From assembly GCF_003971195.1 (NCBI RefSeq), contig NZ_CP034593.1:372001-436000 (forward strand): a stretch of 64,000 bases of DNA. Reading direction: 5' to 3'. The position numbers were made by a program, and so were the translations under genes. Positions 27,410-36,684 of the stretch are shown here, one piece after another; position 1 is the stretch's first letter, and every line of letters starts with the position of its first letter. The notes below the pieces were generated by a model. It worked only from the letters and a program-made list of their open reading frames with translations. It ran no database searches and was not told the origin of the DNA. This stretch comes from Flaviflexus ciconiae (GTDB lineage: Bacteria; Actinomycetota; Actinomycetes; Actinomycetales; Actinomycetaceae).

Positions 27410-27860
27410 GCGGACGATGTGGGAAGGGAAGCTTGAGGATGGAACGACGCTTGTTGTCACCGAGAGCTTCGGACGCATCGTCGACGGTTCTGAAACGGTC
27501 AAGGAATGGCCGTGGGTTAACTACGCCTCGGGAGAGTGGGAAGGCGAAGCCGGAACATTCGAGGCGACAGCGATTGCCGACGACGTTGATGACCTGATCC
27601 TCGAGTTCGGTCCCCAAACCGATATCAGCGTTGGCCTGGTGATCTCCGACCGCATCGAGTCCTCGATTGTCTACCAGGAGACCGCCCTTGTCACCGATGC
27701 TGGCTGGGTTCGGGTGTTCGTCAGGCGGAACCCGGACGGCACCATGTTTACCCAGTCGCTGGGCTTCAACATTGATGATGCTGACCCGGCCACGGTGGAA
27801 AAGGTTGTTCTGGAACTGGAGTACGCGGTGCGCGAAGCGGTCGGGATGCCGATCGACTAG
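27399..27860 (+). CDS. Conserved-looking protein of unknown function (153 aa)
   Basis: Acidic soluble protein starting at ATG 27399 after AGGAGG. A longer frame from 27354 exists but lacks a ribosome site. It has alternating beta-like and acidic segments (GKLEDGTTLVVTESFG, then DDVDDLILEFG), and near the C-terminus DDADPATVEKVVLELEYAVRE, an amphipathic helix. It overlaps the upstream small membrane protein gene, so the pair may work together at the membrane. No family is assigned. Confidence 0.65.
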   Translation: MSRERTMWEGKLEDGTTLVVTESFGRIVDGSETVKEWPWVNYASGEWEGEAGTFEATAIADDVDDLILEFGPQTDISVGLVISDRIESSIVYQETALVTDAGWVRVFVRRNPDGTMFTQSLGFNIDDADPATVEKVVLELEYAVREAVGMPID

Positions 27861-27942
27861 TGCCATTCAGCACAGTTCTGGCAAAAGGCAAGAACGAGTT
27901 TGAAACCTCGCGGCGTTGCTTGCTAAAGTCACTGTGTTGCCT

Positions 27943-28014
27943 TCCCGCATAGCTCAACGGCAGAGCATTCGACTGTTAATCGAAGGGTTGCTGGTTCGAA
28001 TCCAGCTGCGGGAG
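27943..28014 (+). tRNA. tRNA-Asn (anticodon GTT)
   Basis: A complete cloverleaf begins TCCCGCATAGCTCAACGG, has anticodon loop CTGTTAA, and ends TGCGGGA plus discriminator G. CCA is encoded at 28015-28017. Confidence 0.95.
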
Positions 28015-28020
28015 CCACCG

Positions 28021-28049
28021 GCCCCGGACCACGAGTCCGGGGCTTTTTA
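28021..28049 (+). terminator. Rho-independent terminator after tRNA-Asn
   Basis: GCCCCGGAC-CACGA-GTCCGGGGC followed by TTTTTA: a 9-bp GC stem with a T-tract. Confidence 0.9.
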
Positions 28050-28190
28050 GTTTTACTGCCCGCGATTCGAAAGCCGAGTTGTAGGTCAAGTGTGTCTGGC
28101 CCACGGGCGCTGTGGGTTAAGTGTCAAAAAGTGTGTCCTTATTTGGTGCGTTGCGGGCCAGTTCCAGAATGTTGATCAGAGGTACAAGAA

Positions 28191-28222
28191 GGGGCGGGGC
28201 GGACTTTGAGCCACCCCGCCCC
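28191..28222. terminator. Hairpin downstream of the crotonase gene
   Basis: Inverted repeat GGGGCGGGG / CCCCGCCCC, 14 bases from the crotonase stop on the minus strand, with no strong T-tract. Confidence 0.55.
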
Positions 28223-28235
28223 AAGCAGTGCCTGA

Positions 28236-28978
28236 CTATGCGCCCTTCAAGCCCTTGAGTCCCTTGGAGACTTGGAGCCTGCTGGAGTCGGACGTGTGGG
28301 CCTTAAGCAGACCTAAGAATTGCGCGGACTCGGCCGTTGTCGTCTGTGTTTCTCGATCAATAAGCGCCTTGAGAAGTCGGACAGAAGGGCCGTGGTTGTC
28401 GGCGATTTGGTCGGCAAGCTCGCGAGCTAACGCGAGCGCCTTGCCCCGCTCAACGACCTCGCTGACAAGGCCAGCTTCGCGGGCCCGGGTGGCGGTGTAG
28501 AACCGGCCGGTCAGAAGAAGATCGGCGGCGACTTTCGTGGGGACGCGGGAGGCAATATAGGTGCCGCCGCCTCCGGTGACGCCGATCCGTGCTTCGGGGT
28601 AGCCGAACTGTGCGCCATCCCCGGCTACGACGATGTCGCAGCTCTGACTGAGAACAAAACCGGCTCCCACCGCATATCCCTCGACGGCGGCAACGAGCGG
28701 CTTGGTGAGCTTGATGGTGAAGTTCGGGTAGGCGCGGGAATCATCTTTCGGGGAGTGTTAAAGTCGGCTCCCGCACAGAACGCTGCATCACCGGTTCCGT
28801 AGACGAGGCCGACGGCAAAGTCGTTCGCTTCGAGTTTCTCGTACGCCGCACCCAGCAGATCAACGGCCTCCTGGGTAAGCGAGTTGCGCTTGTGGGGACG
28901 ATTGATCCGAATTTCGAGGACGGCTCCCCGTTCGGTCACAATGATGGGGGCATCGCCCTGGATCTTGTTGAGGGTCAT
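28236..28978 (-). pseudogene. Enoyl-CoA hydratase/isomerase (crotonase) family, one frameshift
   Basis: The 5' part (28978 down to about 28750) encodes the crotonase N-terminus, with RINRPHKRNSL and the oxyanion-hole stretch FCAGADF. The 3' part encodes EGYAVGAGFVLSQSCDIVVAG and FGYPEARIGVTGGGG, where the catalytic Glu region is expected. One extra C at the C4 run (GGGG at 28749-28752 on the plus strand) joins them into a protein of about 247 residues. It follows the CoA-transferase gene by 1 base. The likely role is hydration or isomerisation of an acyl-CoA made by that transferase. Confidence 0.85.
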
Positions 28979-28979
28979 G

Positions 28980-30167
28980 TCAGCTCACCTTCCTGGTGTC
29001 GAGTTCCCAGCCGTCTGCCGTGACGGAGGCGATGACTTCGTCCGTGTGTGCACCGAGCTTTGGAGGTACCTCTGCGGTTGCTGGTCGGTCGGTTCCAACA
29101 AACCGGTAGGGGGCGTTGAAGACGTAGTAGGGATCGCGGTTGTCTTCGCGGATTTGCGCGAGCTGTCCACTTTCTTGAAGGAGCCCACGGTCATAAATGT
29201 CCTGGTAACTGGAGACCTGACCGTTGGCGATCTTGATCGAGTCGAAAGCTTCTCCGGCCTGTTTGACAGTCCAGCCTTTACGGTCGAGTGCGGACTGGAG
29301 GCGCTTCCACAGCTCGTCCTGGTTTGCCAGCCGCCGGTCGTTTGTTTCAAACAGGGGATCGGCGATGAGTTCGGGGACGTCGAGGACCGTGCATAGGGCC
29401 TCCCAGTGCTTGGGAAGGTATGCGGAGAAAATGACGTATCCGTCCGTCACTTCGTGGATCTCTGCGGCGGGGGCGACGGCGGGTTCGCGGTTACCGATCC
29501 GGCCCGGATTCTCGCCACCCTGGAGGAACAGGCCCCAGTAGTAGGTTTGGGCGTGCAGGCCACCCTCGAACAGGCTTGTCTCAACCTCTGTTCCTTCCCC
29601 GGTTTGTAGGCGCTGAATGATCGCCGCCAGGATGCCCTGCAGGAGCGAATCGCCCGTGGCAACGTCAACCGGGTTGTAGGGAAGTTTGAGCGGGCCGCTC
29701 TCTTCGGTCCCGTTCACCCAGATCATGCCGGTCTCGGCCTGGCCGATTCCGTCAAACCCTTTATCGTGTGCCCGAGACGTGTTGGAGGGGAAGCCGCGTA
29801 TCGATCCGTAGATAAGGGCGGGGTTCTGTTCGCGAAGCTGCTCGCCTCCGAGGCCGTGACGCTCCATGGAGGAGGCGGAGATGTTGTGGATGACAATGTC
29901 GGCCCCGAGCGCGAGCCGTTGCGCAATCTCCTCATCTTCTGGATCATTCAGGTCAAGAACGACCGACTTCTTCCCGTGGTTAAAGGTCTCGAAGATCGAG
30001 GAGGCCGCGCTACCTGTCGTGGGGCGGGTGGGGTCACCGGCGGGATTCTCCACTTTAATGACCTCGGCACCGAGGTCGAGAAGCGCCTGACCGACGGAGG
30101 GTGCGGCGATGAAGTGGGAGAATTCCACCACCCGCCATCCACTCAGTGGTTTCTGTTTGATCCCCAT
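28980..30167 (-). CDS. CaiB/BaiF-type (family III) CoA-transferase
   Basis: Enzyme of 395 residues that moves CoA between carboxylic acids. Family features are VVEFSHFIAAPSVGQALLDLGAEVIKVE at the start, then GKKSVVLDLNDPE, and the catalytic Asp probably in PYNPVDVATGDSLLQG. It lies between the polar amino-acid ABC genes upstream and the crotonase gene downstream, all on the minus strand. A carnitine-, bile-acid- or other organic-acid route is possible. The substrate cannot be read from sequence. Confidence 0.9.
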   Translation of the reverse strand: MGIKQKPLSGWRVVEFSHFIAAPSVGQALLDLGAEVIKVENPAGDPTRPTTGSAASSIFETFNHGKKSVVLDLNDPEDEEIAQRLALGADIVIHNISASSMERHGLGGEQLREQNPALIYGSIRGFPSNTSRAHDKGFDGIGQAETGMIWVNGTEESGPLKLPYNPVDVATGDSLLQGILAAIIQRLQTGEGTEVETSLFEGGLHAQTYYWGLFLQGGENPGRIGNREPAVAPAAEIHEVTDGYVIFSAYLPKHWEALCTVLDVPELIADPLFETNDRRLANQDELWKRLQSALDRKGWTVKQAGEAFDSIKIANGQVSSYQDIYDRGLLQESGQLAQIREDNRDPYYVFNAPYRFVGTDRPATAEVPPKLGAHTDEVIASVTADGWELDTRKVS

Positions 30168-30343
30168 AAATCTGGTCCTTTCAGGGTTGCCGTTCGCGGA
30201 GAAGCAAGCGGCTGACTTAAGCCATTCGTTTCGTCAAATCGGGGTTTTCTGGGTTTGCTTGTGGGTGCTCGCGGGTGGCCAAGCATCTGCGGCCTGGCGG
30301 GAGTATCCGCGACGCGGTGGCTACGCTCGTTCACGATGGCGGG

Positions 30344-31090
30344 TTAGGCCGCCGCGAGGGAACTGCCGAGGAACTGTTTGGTGCGGGGATGACGGGGATT
30401 GAAGATGACATTTCGGGCGGGTCCCTGTTCAACGATTTGCCCGTCGTCCATGAAGATCACGCGGTCGGCGACTTCGGAAGCGAACGTCATTTCATGGGTG
30501 ACGATCACCATCGTCGTGTGCTCGGCGGCGAGCTGGCGGATAACGGTGAGAACCTCTCCGACGAGCTCCGGATCTAGTGCAGACGTGGGTTCGTCGAGGA
30601 GAATCGCTTCGGGGTTGATGGCAAGTGCGCGGGCGATGCTGACTCGCTGAGACTGCCCTCCCGATAGCGTGATTGGGTACTGGCGCTCAACGTCGGCGGT
30701 GATGCCAACGCGGCGCAACAGATCCTGTGCGATCGTCGTTGCCTCGATACGATGCGCAACTTTCCGCATTTCGATTGAGTCGCGAACATTGTTGAGCGCG
30801 GTGCGATTGCGGAACAGGTTGTAGTGCTGGAAAACCATCGCCGTCTTTGACCGCAGGGCCCGGGCGGCGCTGTGCGGGATCTTGCCCTCGGCGCTGATCT
30901 GAGCATCGCCGATCTTGATCGTCCCAGCATCCGGGGATTCCAGCAGGTTGAGGCAACGTAAGAGGGTGGATTTGCCGGAGCCGGATGGCCCGACAACGGC
31001 GACAACTTCGCCGCGGTGAACCTCAAGGTCGATGCCTTTGAGTACCTCGTTGGTTCCGAAGTTCTTCCGAAGGTTGTGAACGGTGATCAT
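30344..31090 (-). CDS. Polar amino-acid ABC transporter ATP-binding protein
   Basis: ATPase of 248 residues of the GlnQ/HisP type. Walker A is GPSGSGKST, the signature is LSGGQSQRVSIARAL, Walker B is AILLDEPTSALD, and the switch is VIVTHEMTFA. It overlaps the permease gene by 4 bases. It is the third gene of a binding protein-permease-ATPase set. Confidence 0.93.
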   Translation of the reverse strand: MITVHNLRKNFGTNEVLKGIDLEVHRGEVVAVVGPSGSGKSTLLRCLNLLESPDAGTIKIGDAQISAEGKIPHSAARALRSKTAMVFQHYNLFRNRTALNNVRDSIEMRKVAHRIEATTIAQDLLRRVGITADVERQYPITLSGGQSQRVSIARALAINPEAILLDEPTSALDPELVGEVLTVIRQLAAEHTTMVIVTHEMTFASEVADRVIFMDDGQIVEQGPARNVIFNPRHPRTKQFLGSSLAAA

Positions 31091-31767
31091 GTTAACCTCA
31101 CGTAGGGTCGGCTCATGCGTGCCTCGAGGACGCGGACGAGCTGTTCGAAAATGACAATGATGGCCCAGTAGAGCAGGCCCACCATCAGGTAGGTCTCCAG
31201 GTAACGCAGATTCGCAGCCGATACCATCTGTGCGCTTGCGAACATGTCGGTGATTCCGAGAGTGAAGACGATCGATGTTTCTTTGACCAAGCCGATGAAC
31301 ACGTTGGCGGTTCCGGGCAGGGCGTTGTAGGCAGCCTGGGGCAGAATGTAGCGGCGATAGATTTGTTCGTGGCTCAGCCCGAGGCTGAGGCCCGCCTCCC
31401 GCTGGTCCCGATCAACGGAAATAAGGGCGGCTCGGAAGATCTCGGCCAGATACGAGGCCCCCTTCAGCCCGAGGCCAACAACGGCCGCCGTGAGAGCATC
31501 CACCGCCCTCATGCCCGGAATGATCTGGGGTAGGCCGTAGTAGATGAGAAAGAGCATGACCAGGCCGGGGATGCCACGGAAGAACGAAATGTAGAAGATC
31601 GCTACTTCGTTGAGAACCGGGACTTTTGTGAACCGGACCAGGGCCAGGACAACGCCGACTGCGACGGACAGCACCATGGCAAGAGCTGCCAGCAGCAGTG
31701 TCGTTGGCACGTAGCCCAGCAGATCCGGCAGTGCCTCGAGCATATAGCTCGGATCAAAACCCTTCAT
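31087..31767 (-). CDS. Polar amino-acid ABC transporter permease
   Basis: HisM/GlnP-type permease of 226 residues with about five membrane segments. The EAA loop is EIFRAALISVDRDQREAGLSLGLS, the site that docks the ATPase. The stop overlaps the ATPase start, and its start adjoins the binding-protein stop. One permease in the operon implies a homodimer. Confidence 0.92.
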   Translation of the reverse strand: MKGFDPSYMLEALPDLLGYVPTTLLLAALAMVLSVAVGVVLALVRFTKVPVLNEVAIFYISFFRGIPGLVMLFLIYYGLPQIIPGMRAVDALTAAVVGLGLKGASYLAEIFRAALISVDRDQREAGLSLGLSHEQIYRRYILPQAAYNALPGTANVFIGLVKETSIVFTLGITDMFASAQMVSAANLRYLETYLMVGLLYWAIIVIFEQLVRVLEARMSRPYVRLT

Positions 31768-32621
31768 TACTCGGCACCGCCCGGAAAGGTTCCGCTGTAC
31801 GGATCGGGCACCATGTGGTCCTCGGTGGGCACGGTGAGATCATCGTCGAAGTACTTTGCCGAGATATCTGTGAGTGTGCCGTCCTCTTCCATCTCGTCGA
31901 GCGCGCCTGAGATATCGGCGGCAAGCTGACGGCCACGCTCCGTGTCGGCGAACGGGAAGCGGGTCTGCTCGAACGTGAGGAACTCGCTGACAATCCTCAC
32001 GTCAACGTCCTGCACCGCGATCATGGCCGAAATTGAAGAAATTGGGGAGGCATAGCCGTCCGTACGGCCCAGCTGGGTATCCGTACGAGCCTGCTGCGGT
32101 CCGTCATAGGCGCGCACGGTTGCGCCATTGCCGGTCTCTTCGATCCAGGCAAGCGTAGCCGTTTCGTTGGTTGAGCCAGCTCCGGTGGCGATCACCTTGC
32201 CGGCCAGGTCATCCGCTGTCTGGATTGCGTCATTATCCCCACCGGTGGAAAGCACCACCCCGCCATAGGCATAGGCCCGCGTGAACACGTAGGTTTCGCT
32301 CCGCTCTTCGGTCCACGTGAGGTTTGTTCCCGTGGTGTCGATCCGGCCGGAGGAAACGGAGCCCATAAGGCCCGGGAAGTCCATCGTCTGGAACTCGACC
32401 GTGTAACCCGCACGCTCCGCGGCCTCCGTGATGACATCCGTGTCGAAGCCGGTCAGCTCACCGTCCTCCAGAAAGGAATGAGGAAAGCTCGTCCCCGTGC
32501 CGCCCACGACAATGACGTTGCTGTCCGCACCATCATCCCCACCGCCGCAGGCGCTCAGAGTGAGCATAAGGGCCGCACCCGCGGCAGCTAGACGGGACAG
32601 ATTCTTCGTTGTTCGGACCAT
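31767..32621 (-). CDS. Polar amino-acid ABC transporter substrate-binding lipoprotein
   Basis: SBP_bac_3-type binding protein of 284 residues. The signal peptide ends in lipobox LSAC with lipidated C25. The family pattern is seen in LTGFDTDVITEAAERAGYTVEFQ and DTTGTNLTWTEER. A strong AAAGGAGAG lies before the start. Usual ligands are polar amino acids or amino-acid-like acids; with CaiB and crotonase downstream, an acid that is later CoA-activated is possible. Confidence 0.9.
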   Translation of the reverse strand: MVRTTKNLSRLAAAGAALMLTLSACGGGDDGADSNVIVVGGTGTSFPHSFLEDGELTGFDTDVITEAAERAGYTVEFQTMDFPGLMGSVSSGRIDTTGTNLTWTEERSETYVFTRAYAYGGVVLSTGGDNDAIQTADDLAGKVIATGAGSTNETATLAWIEETGNGATVRAYDGPQQARTDTQLGRTDGYASPISSISAMIAVQDVDVRIVSEFLTFEQTRFPFADTERGRQLAADISGALDEMEEDGTLTDISAKYFDDDLTVPTEDHMVPDPYSGTFPGGAE

Positions 32622-33678
32622 GGTGGTCTCTCCTTTTGGGGTTTCTATCGGTGGCTAATTGAGACGTTTGGAAAGAGTGTTGGAGGGTTTTGGGTGTGAA
32701 AGAGTGACGGCACTTGGCCGGATGAAAATGGGTGCGGAAAACTACGGCTTCGCGCCGGGATAAACGTAGCCCAGCGGGATAAGCCCGGAATTGGATATAG
32801 CTAGTCCAGGGTTATGTGGCGTGGGAGCACCGGTGCCGTGATAGACGCGGGTGAGCGTTGGCTGATGAAGTGGGCCGAGTTGGGTACAGCGGAAGTGGCT
32901 ACACTTCTAGCCGAGCTTGTGGTGCAATCCAGGGAAAAACTCAGAAGAAGTGGTGAGCTAAAGCTCGACCCGGTTCTGAGTGATCAGAGTGGCAAAGTGC
33001 CTGACGTCTACTGATCGAAGACCTGTTGCGAATTTAGCGACAACAACAGGAACACATCATGCCGGGCAACTGTGCCAGCATTATGCATCCCAGGGGCTTT
33101 GACTGAAGAGTCGTTGTCATGGTTGAAACAGTAACCAATAAAATTGGAATAGCAAGACACCTCGAGCAAATGAGACGCATCGTGAGACGGTCAAACCAAA
33201 CAAATCGGGCTGCCAGATATTCCGAAGAAATCGAGAAAAGCGTCGGAATCTCGCGCGAAAATCATTGAACTGTCAATAAATATTTCGCAGCCACGTGCCG
33301 AACAAATGGACCGCATCCCACGCTGTGATCCTTCGCACAGTCAATTGCGGTGTTTTCCCGTCGCGCTGGGAGTTGGCTTCGCGGGTCCTGCATGCGCCTG
33401 GATGGCCCGGCGTGGCGTTGCAAAGGCTCCCTGACTGCTACGCGTGGTTGCCTCGTCGCCACGCTTTCGGCGCGTGGTGGCCACCTTGTTGGGGCGTTGG
33501 ATAGTGGTTCGGGCAGATGTGGCCCGGGCCCATTCTCGCAGGCGCCACGGGTGCCCTGTGCTCTGAGTCACGGGAAATTTACCTGGTGTCTTGTCCGGGT
33601 TCGCCTCGTGCACGGCTCCCGTTTATGTCGGGTGGCTAGTTTCTTATTGGCTCTGTTTGATGCTGAAAAGGAATGTAC
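32622..33678. other. About 1 kb without a supported gene
   Basis: This gap lies between divergent genes. The part at 33040-33290 is clearly AT-richer than the surroundings. It holds a 49-residue plus-strand frame (33119-33268, MVETVTNKIGIARHLEQM start) that has no ribosome site or family. Another frame at 32814-33014 (66 residues) is also unsupported. The 33300-33600 part is GC-rich and Arg/Thr-coding in several frames, as chance sequence would be. A promoter for the downstream secreted protein should lie near 33600-33660. Confidence 0.3.
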
Positions 33679-36106
33679 ATGGCTTTATCACCAATCGCGT
33701 TCGCGTCGACAGTCGCTCTTGTTGGAGCGATGTTCCCGGCTGCGATTGTTTCCGATCCCATTGTTGACTCCCCGGAGTCTTCTCCCATCACCCTGACCCC
33801 CGTTGGTTCCTACGACTCCGGTGTTTTTGATGACAGCGCCGCCGAGATCGTTGCGTACCTGCCCGACCTGAAGGCGACCGTTGTCGTCAACGCTGCCGAA
33901 GGTACCGTTGATGTCCTCGACTCCTCAGACCCCACGAATCCCGAGAAGACAGGCACCCTCCCGGTTGCTGGCGTTGAGCTTGCCAATGGTGGCACGGTCC
34001 CTGACGGTTCTACCGCGAACTCGGTCGACGTCCGCGCCGACGGCCTCGGTGTTGTTGCCGTTGAGGCACCCGAGAAGACCGACCCCGGCTACCTCGTGTT
34101 CTTCGACGCGCGGAACCTTGAGATGTTGGGCGGCGTTACCGTCACCGCTCTGCCTGACATGGTTGGCTTCTCGCCCGACGGATCCTACGTTGTTTCTGCG
34201 AACGAAGGCGAGCCCTCCGACGAATACGGCGAAGGTACCGGAATTGACCCGAGGGCACCGTCGCCGTTGTCTCCGCTCCCGGCGGTATTGCTGCCCCGAG
34301 TCAGGGCGACGTCTCGATCGCTGACTTCCATGCCTACGACGACGAAACAAAGACACTCCACGAAGACGTTCGTATCTACGGCCCCCAGGCACCGATCGTC
34401 GACGGTGAGCCGGAGCGCCGGATCTCCCAGATCCTGGAGCCCGAGTATGCCGGCGTCACTGATACGCACGCCTACGTTTCCCTGCAGGAAGCCAATGCGA
34501 TTGCCGTTGTCGACCTGGCAACCGCGGAGGTTACCGACGTGTGGCCAATGGGCTTCATCGACCGCAACGTTGTTCCGTTCGATCCGTCCGACCGTGACCC
34601 GGAGGATGCTCCCGAGTTCTCGCTCCGCACCTACGAAGGTGTCTACGGTATTCCCCAGCCCGACACGGTTGAGGCCTTCACCGTGAACGGCAAGGACTAC
34701 ATCGTTACCGCCAACGAAGGCGATGCTCGCGACTACGACAACTACACCGAAGAGGCACGTGCCAAGGACCTCGGCGACGACGGCATTCCGCCGGCCTGTG
34801 ATGATGCCTCGTTTGCTGACCAACTGGACGATGCGAACCTGGGCCGACTAAACATCACGTTGGAGATGGGCCTGAACGAGGACGGCACCTGCTACGAGGA
34901 GCTGTACCACTACGGTAGCCGCTCACTGAGCATCCTCGACGGTGACACCGGCGAGATCGTCTACGATTCCGGATCCGAGTTTGAAGAAGTAACAGGCGAG
35001 CTACTTCCGGACTTCTTCAACTCGAACCACTCCGAGTCCAACATGGAAGGACGTTCGGACGATAAGGGGCCCGAGCCCGAGGGCCTGACCGTTGGCGTCA
35101 TTGACGACCGCACCTACGCCTTCGTTGGTTTCGAGCGAGTCGGCGGCATCATCGTCTACGACGTCACCGATCCCGCGAACTCCACCTACGCTGGCTACGT
35201 CAACAACCGCGACTTCTCCATCTCGATGGAAGACTCGGTCGATGCTGGCACCGGTGAGGAAGACCTGCTGAAGGCAGGCGACCTCGGTCCGGAGGGCCTC
35301 GAGTTTGTTTCCGCTGCTATCTCGCCCAACGGCAAGGACCTCCTCATTGTTGGCAACGAAGTATCCGGCACCACCACGTTCTTCGAAGTTGAGCTGAAGG
35401 AAACCGAGGAACCCGCTGAGCCCGCCCCGGCATCGGCTTTTACGTCACCAACAGCTGGGACTCGCCCGTTGCTGACGCAGTCTTCGCCTATGGGCGGCCC
35501 GGCGATGAAGTTCTCGTGGGCGACTGGGACGGAGACGGTGAAGATACCTTCGCCGTGCGCCGCGGCCACACCTTCTACGTCAACGACACCCTGCGCGGCG
35601 GAGAGGCCGACGACGAGTTCAAGTACGGGCGCGACAGCGACGAGGTTCTCGTTGGCGACTGGAACCACGACGGCAAGGATACGTTCGCGGTTCGCCGCGG
35701 CGACCAGTTCTTTGTCGCTAACTCCCTCAAGTCCGGTGCTGCTGATGAGGTCTTCTACTACGGCAAGGCCGCCGACGAGATCCTCGTGGGCGACTGGGAC
35801 GGTGACGGTGAAGACACCCTGGTCGCCAAGCGCGGCAAGACCTACTTCGTGAAGAACGAGATCGAGGGTGGCAACGCCGATTTCGAGTTCACGTACGGAC
35901 GCGAACCCGACCTCCCGCTCGTGGGTGACTGGAACGGAGACGGTGAAGATACCTTCGCCGTGCGCCGCGGCAACGTCGTCTACCTGAACAACACCCTCGT
36001 CGGCGGAGACGCCGAGCACGAGGTTTCCTACGGTAAGGACACCGACGAAGTCTTCGTCGGTGACTGGGATGGTGACGACGTCGATACCCTCGCCGTCCGC
36101 CGCTAA
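33679..36106 (+). pseudogene. Secreted choice-of-anchor-I (YncE-like) protein with five C-terminal repeats, two frameshifts
   Basis: Exported protein of about 808 residues if joined. A hydrophobic N-terminus is followed by a beta-propeller-like region (FDARNLEMLGG, VGFSPDGSYVVSANEGEPSD, YIVTANEGDARDYDNY, SRSLSILDGDTGE, GPEPEGLTVG) typical of choice-of-anchor-I proteins. The last 230 residues are five 46-residue repeats. The frame breaks at the C3 run 34248-34250 and the C4 run 35425-35428. One extra C at each gives a continuous protein. ATG 33679 has AAAGGA at better distance than ATG 33673. The n-region lacks Lys/Arg, so the true start could differ. The family is often linked to alkaline phosphatases; catalytic activity is not shown. 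Confidence 0.8.
35430..36106 (+). repeat. Five tandem 46-residue repeats (GDWDGDGxDTFAVRRG module)
   Basis: The period is 138 bases. Each unit has a Tyr/Phe-Val-x-Asn start, G-G-x-A-D, an aromatic YG, then D-E-V-L-V-G-D-W-D-G-D-G-x-D-T-F-A-V-R-R-G. The same unit occurs twice in the phosphoesterase encoded at 21608-24783. DxDGDGxDT suggests calcium binding, as in FG-GAP/VCBS-type repeats. A surface-binding role is inferred. Confidence 0.85.
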
Positions 36107-36194
36107 CCGAACCGAACAACCCTCTAACAACCAACAACTGTTAGATCCCGAACGGGGTCGCCGCCACTCGTGCGGGCTATGGAATAATGGCTCC

Positions 36195-36680
36195 ATGGCT
36201 TACCGCGATATCCGAGTGATCGGCGACCCCGTTCTGCGTACCGTGTGCGACGAGATCAAGAAGATCACGCCCCAGGTTGAATCTCTTGTCGAGGACCTCC
36301 TCGAAACAGTTGACGATGAAGGGCGGGCAGGACTGGCAGCGAACCAGATCGGTGTTTCCCTCCGCGCCTTCTCCTGGAACATCGACGGGCAGATCGGATA
36401 CATTCTCAACCCGAAAATCGTTGACCTGTCCGACGATGAGTACCAGGATGATGAAGAGGGATGCCTCTCCATTCCCGGCCACTTCTTCCCAACGAAGCGC
36501 GCCTGGTACGCGAAAGCCATCGGAACCGATATCGAAGGCAACGACGTGGTCGTCGAGGGCGAAGAAATTATGGCCCGCTGCATCCAGCACGAGGTTGACC
36601 ACCTCGACGGCCACCTCTACATTGACCGGCTCGACCGCGCCGCACGCAAGAAGGCGCTGAGAGCCATTAGGGACCTGTGA
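36195..36680 (+). CDS. def: Peptide deformylase
   Basis: Metalloenzyme of 161 residues that removes the formyl group from new proteins. All three motifs are intact: GLAANQIG (46-53), EGCLS (88-92) and QHEVDHLDG, with metal ligands C90, H132 and H136. ATG 36195 starts the family-typical [16 protein letters not shown] longer frame from 36060 lies inside the upstream gene. It is followed after 4 bases by the SDR gene. Confidence 0.95.
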   Translation: MAYRDIRVIGDPVLRTVCDEIKKITPQVESLVEDLLETVDDEGRAGLAANQIGVSLRAFSWNIDGQIGYILNPKIVDLSDDEYQDDEEGCLSIPGHFFPTKRAWYAKAIGTDIEGNDVVVEGEEIMARCIQHEVDHLDGHLYIDRLDRAARKKALRAIRDL

Positions 36681-36684
36681 TGTC

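Noticed and set aside
33341-33613. 90-residue minus-strand frame rich in Arg, Thr and Ala
   Set aside because: The composition is that of non-coding GC-rich DNA, and there is no ribosome site.
35430-36106. Tandem 138-base repeats as a DNA-level satellite
   Set aside because: The units are conserved at protein level and differ at DNA level, so they are protein repeats.
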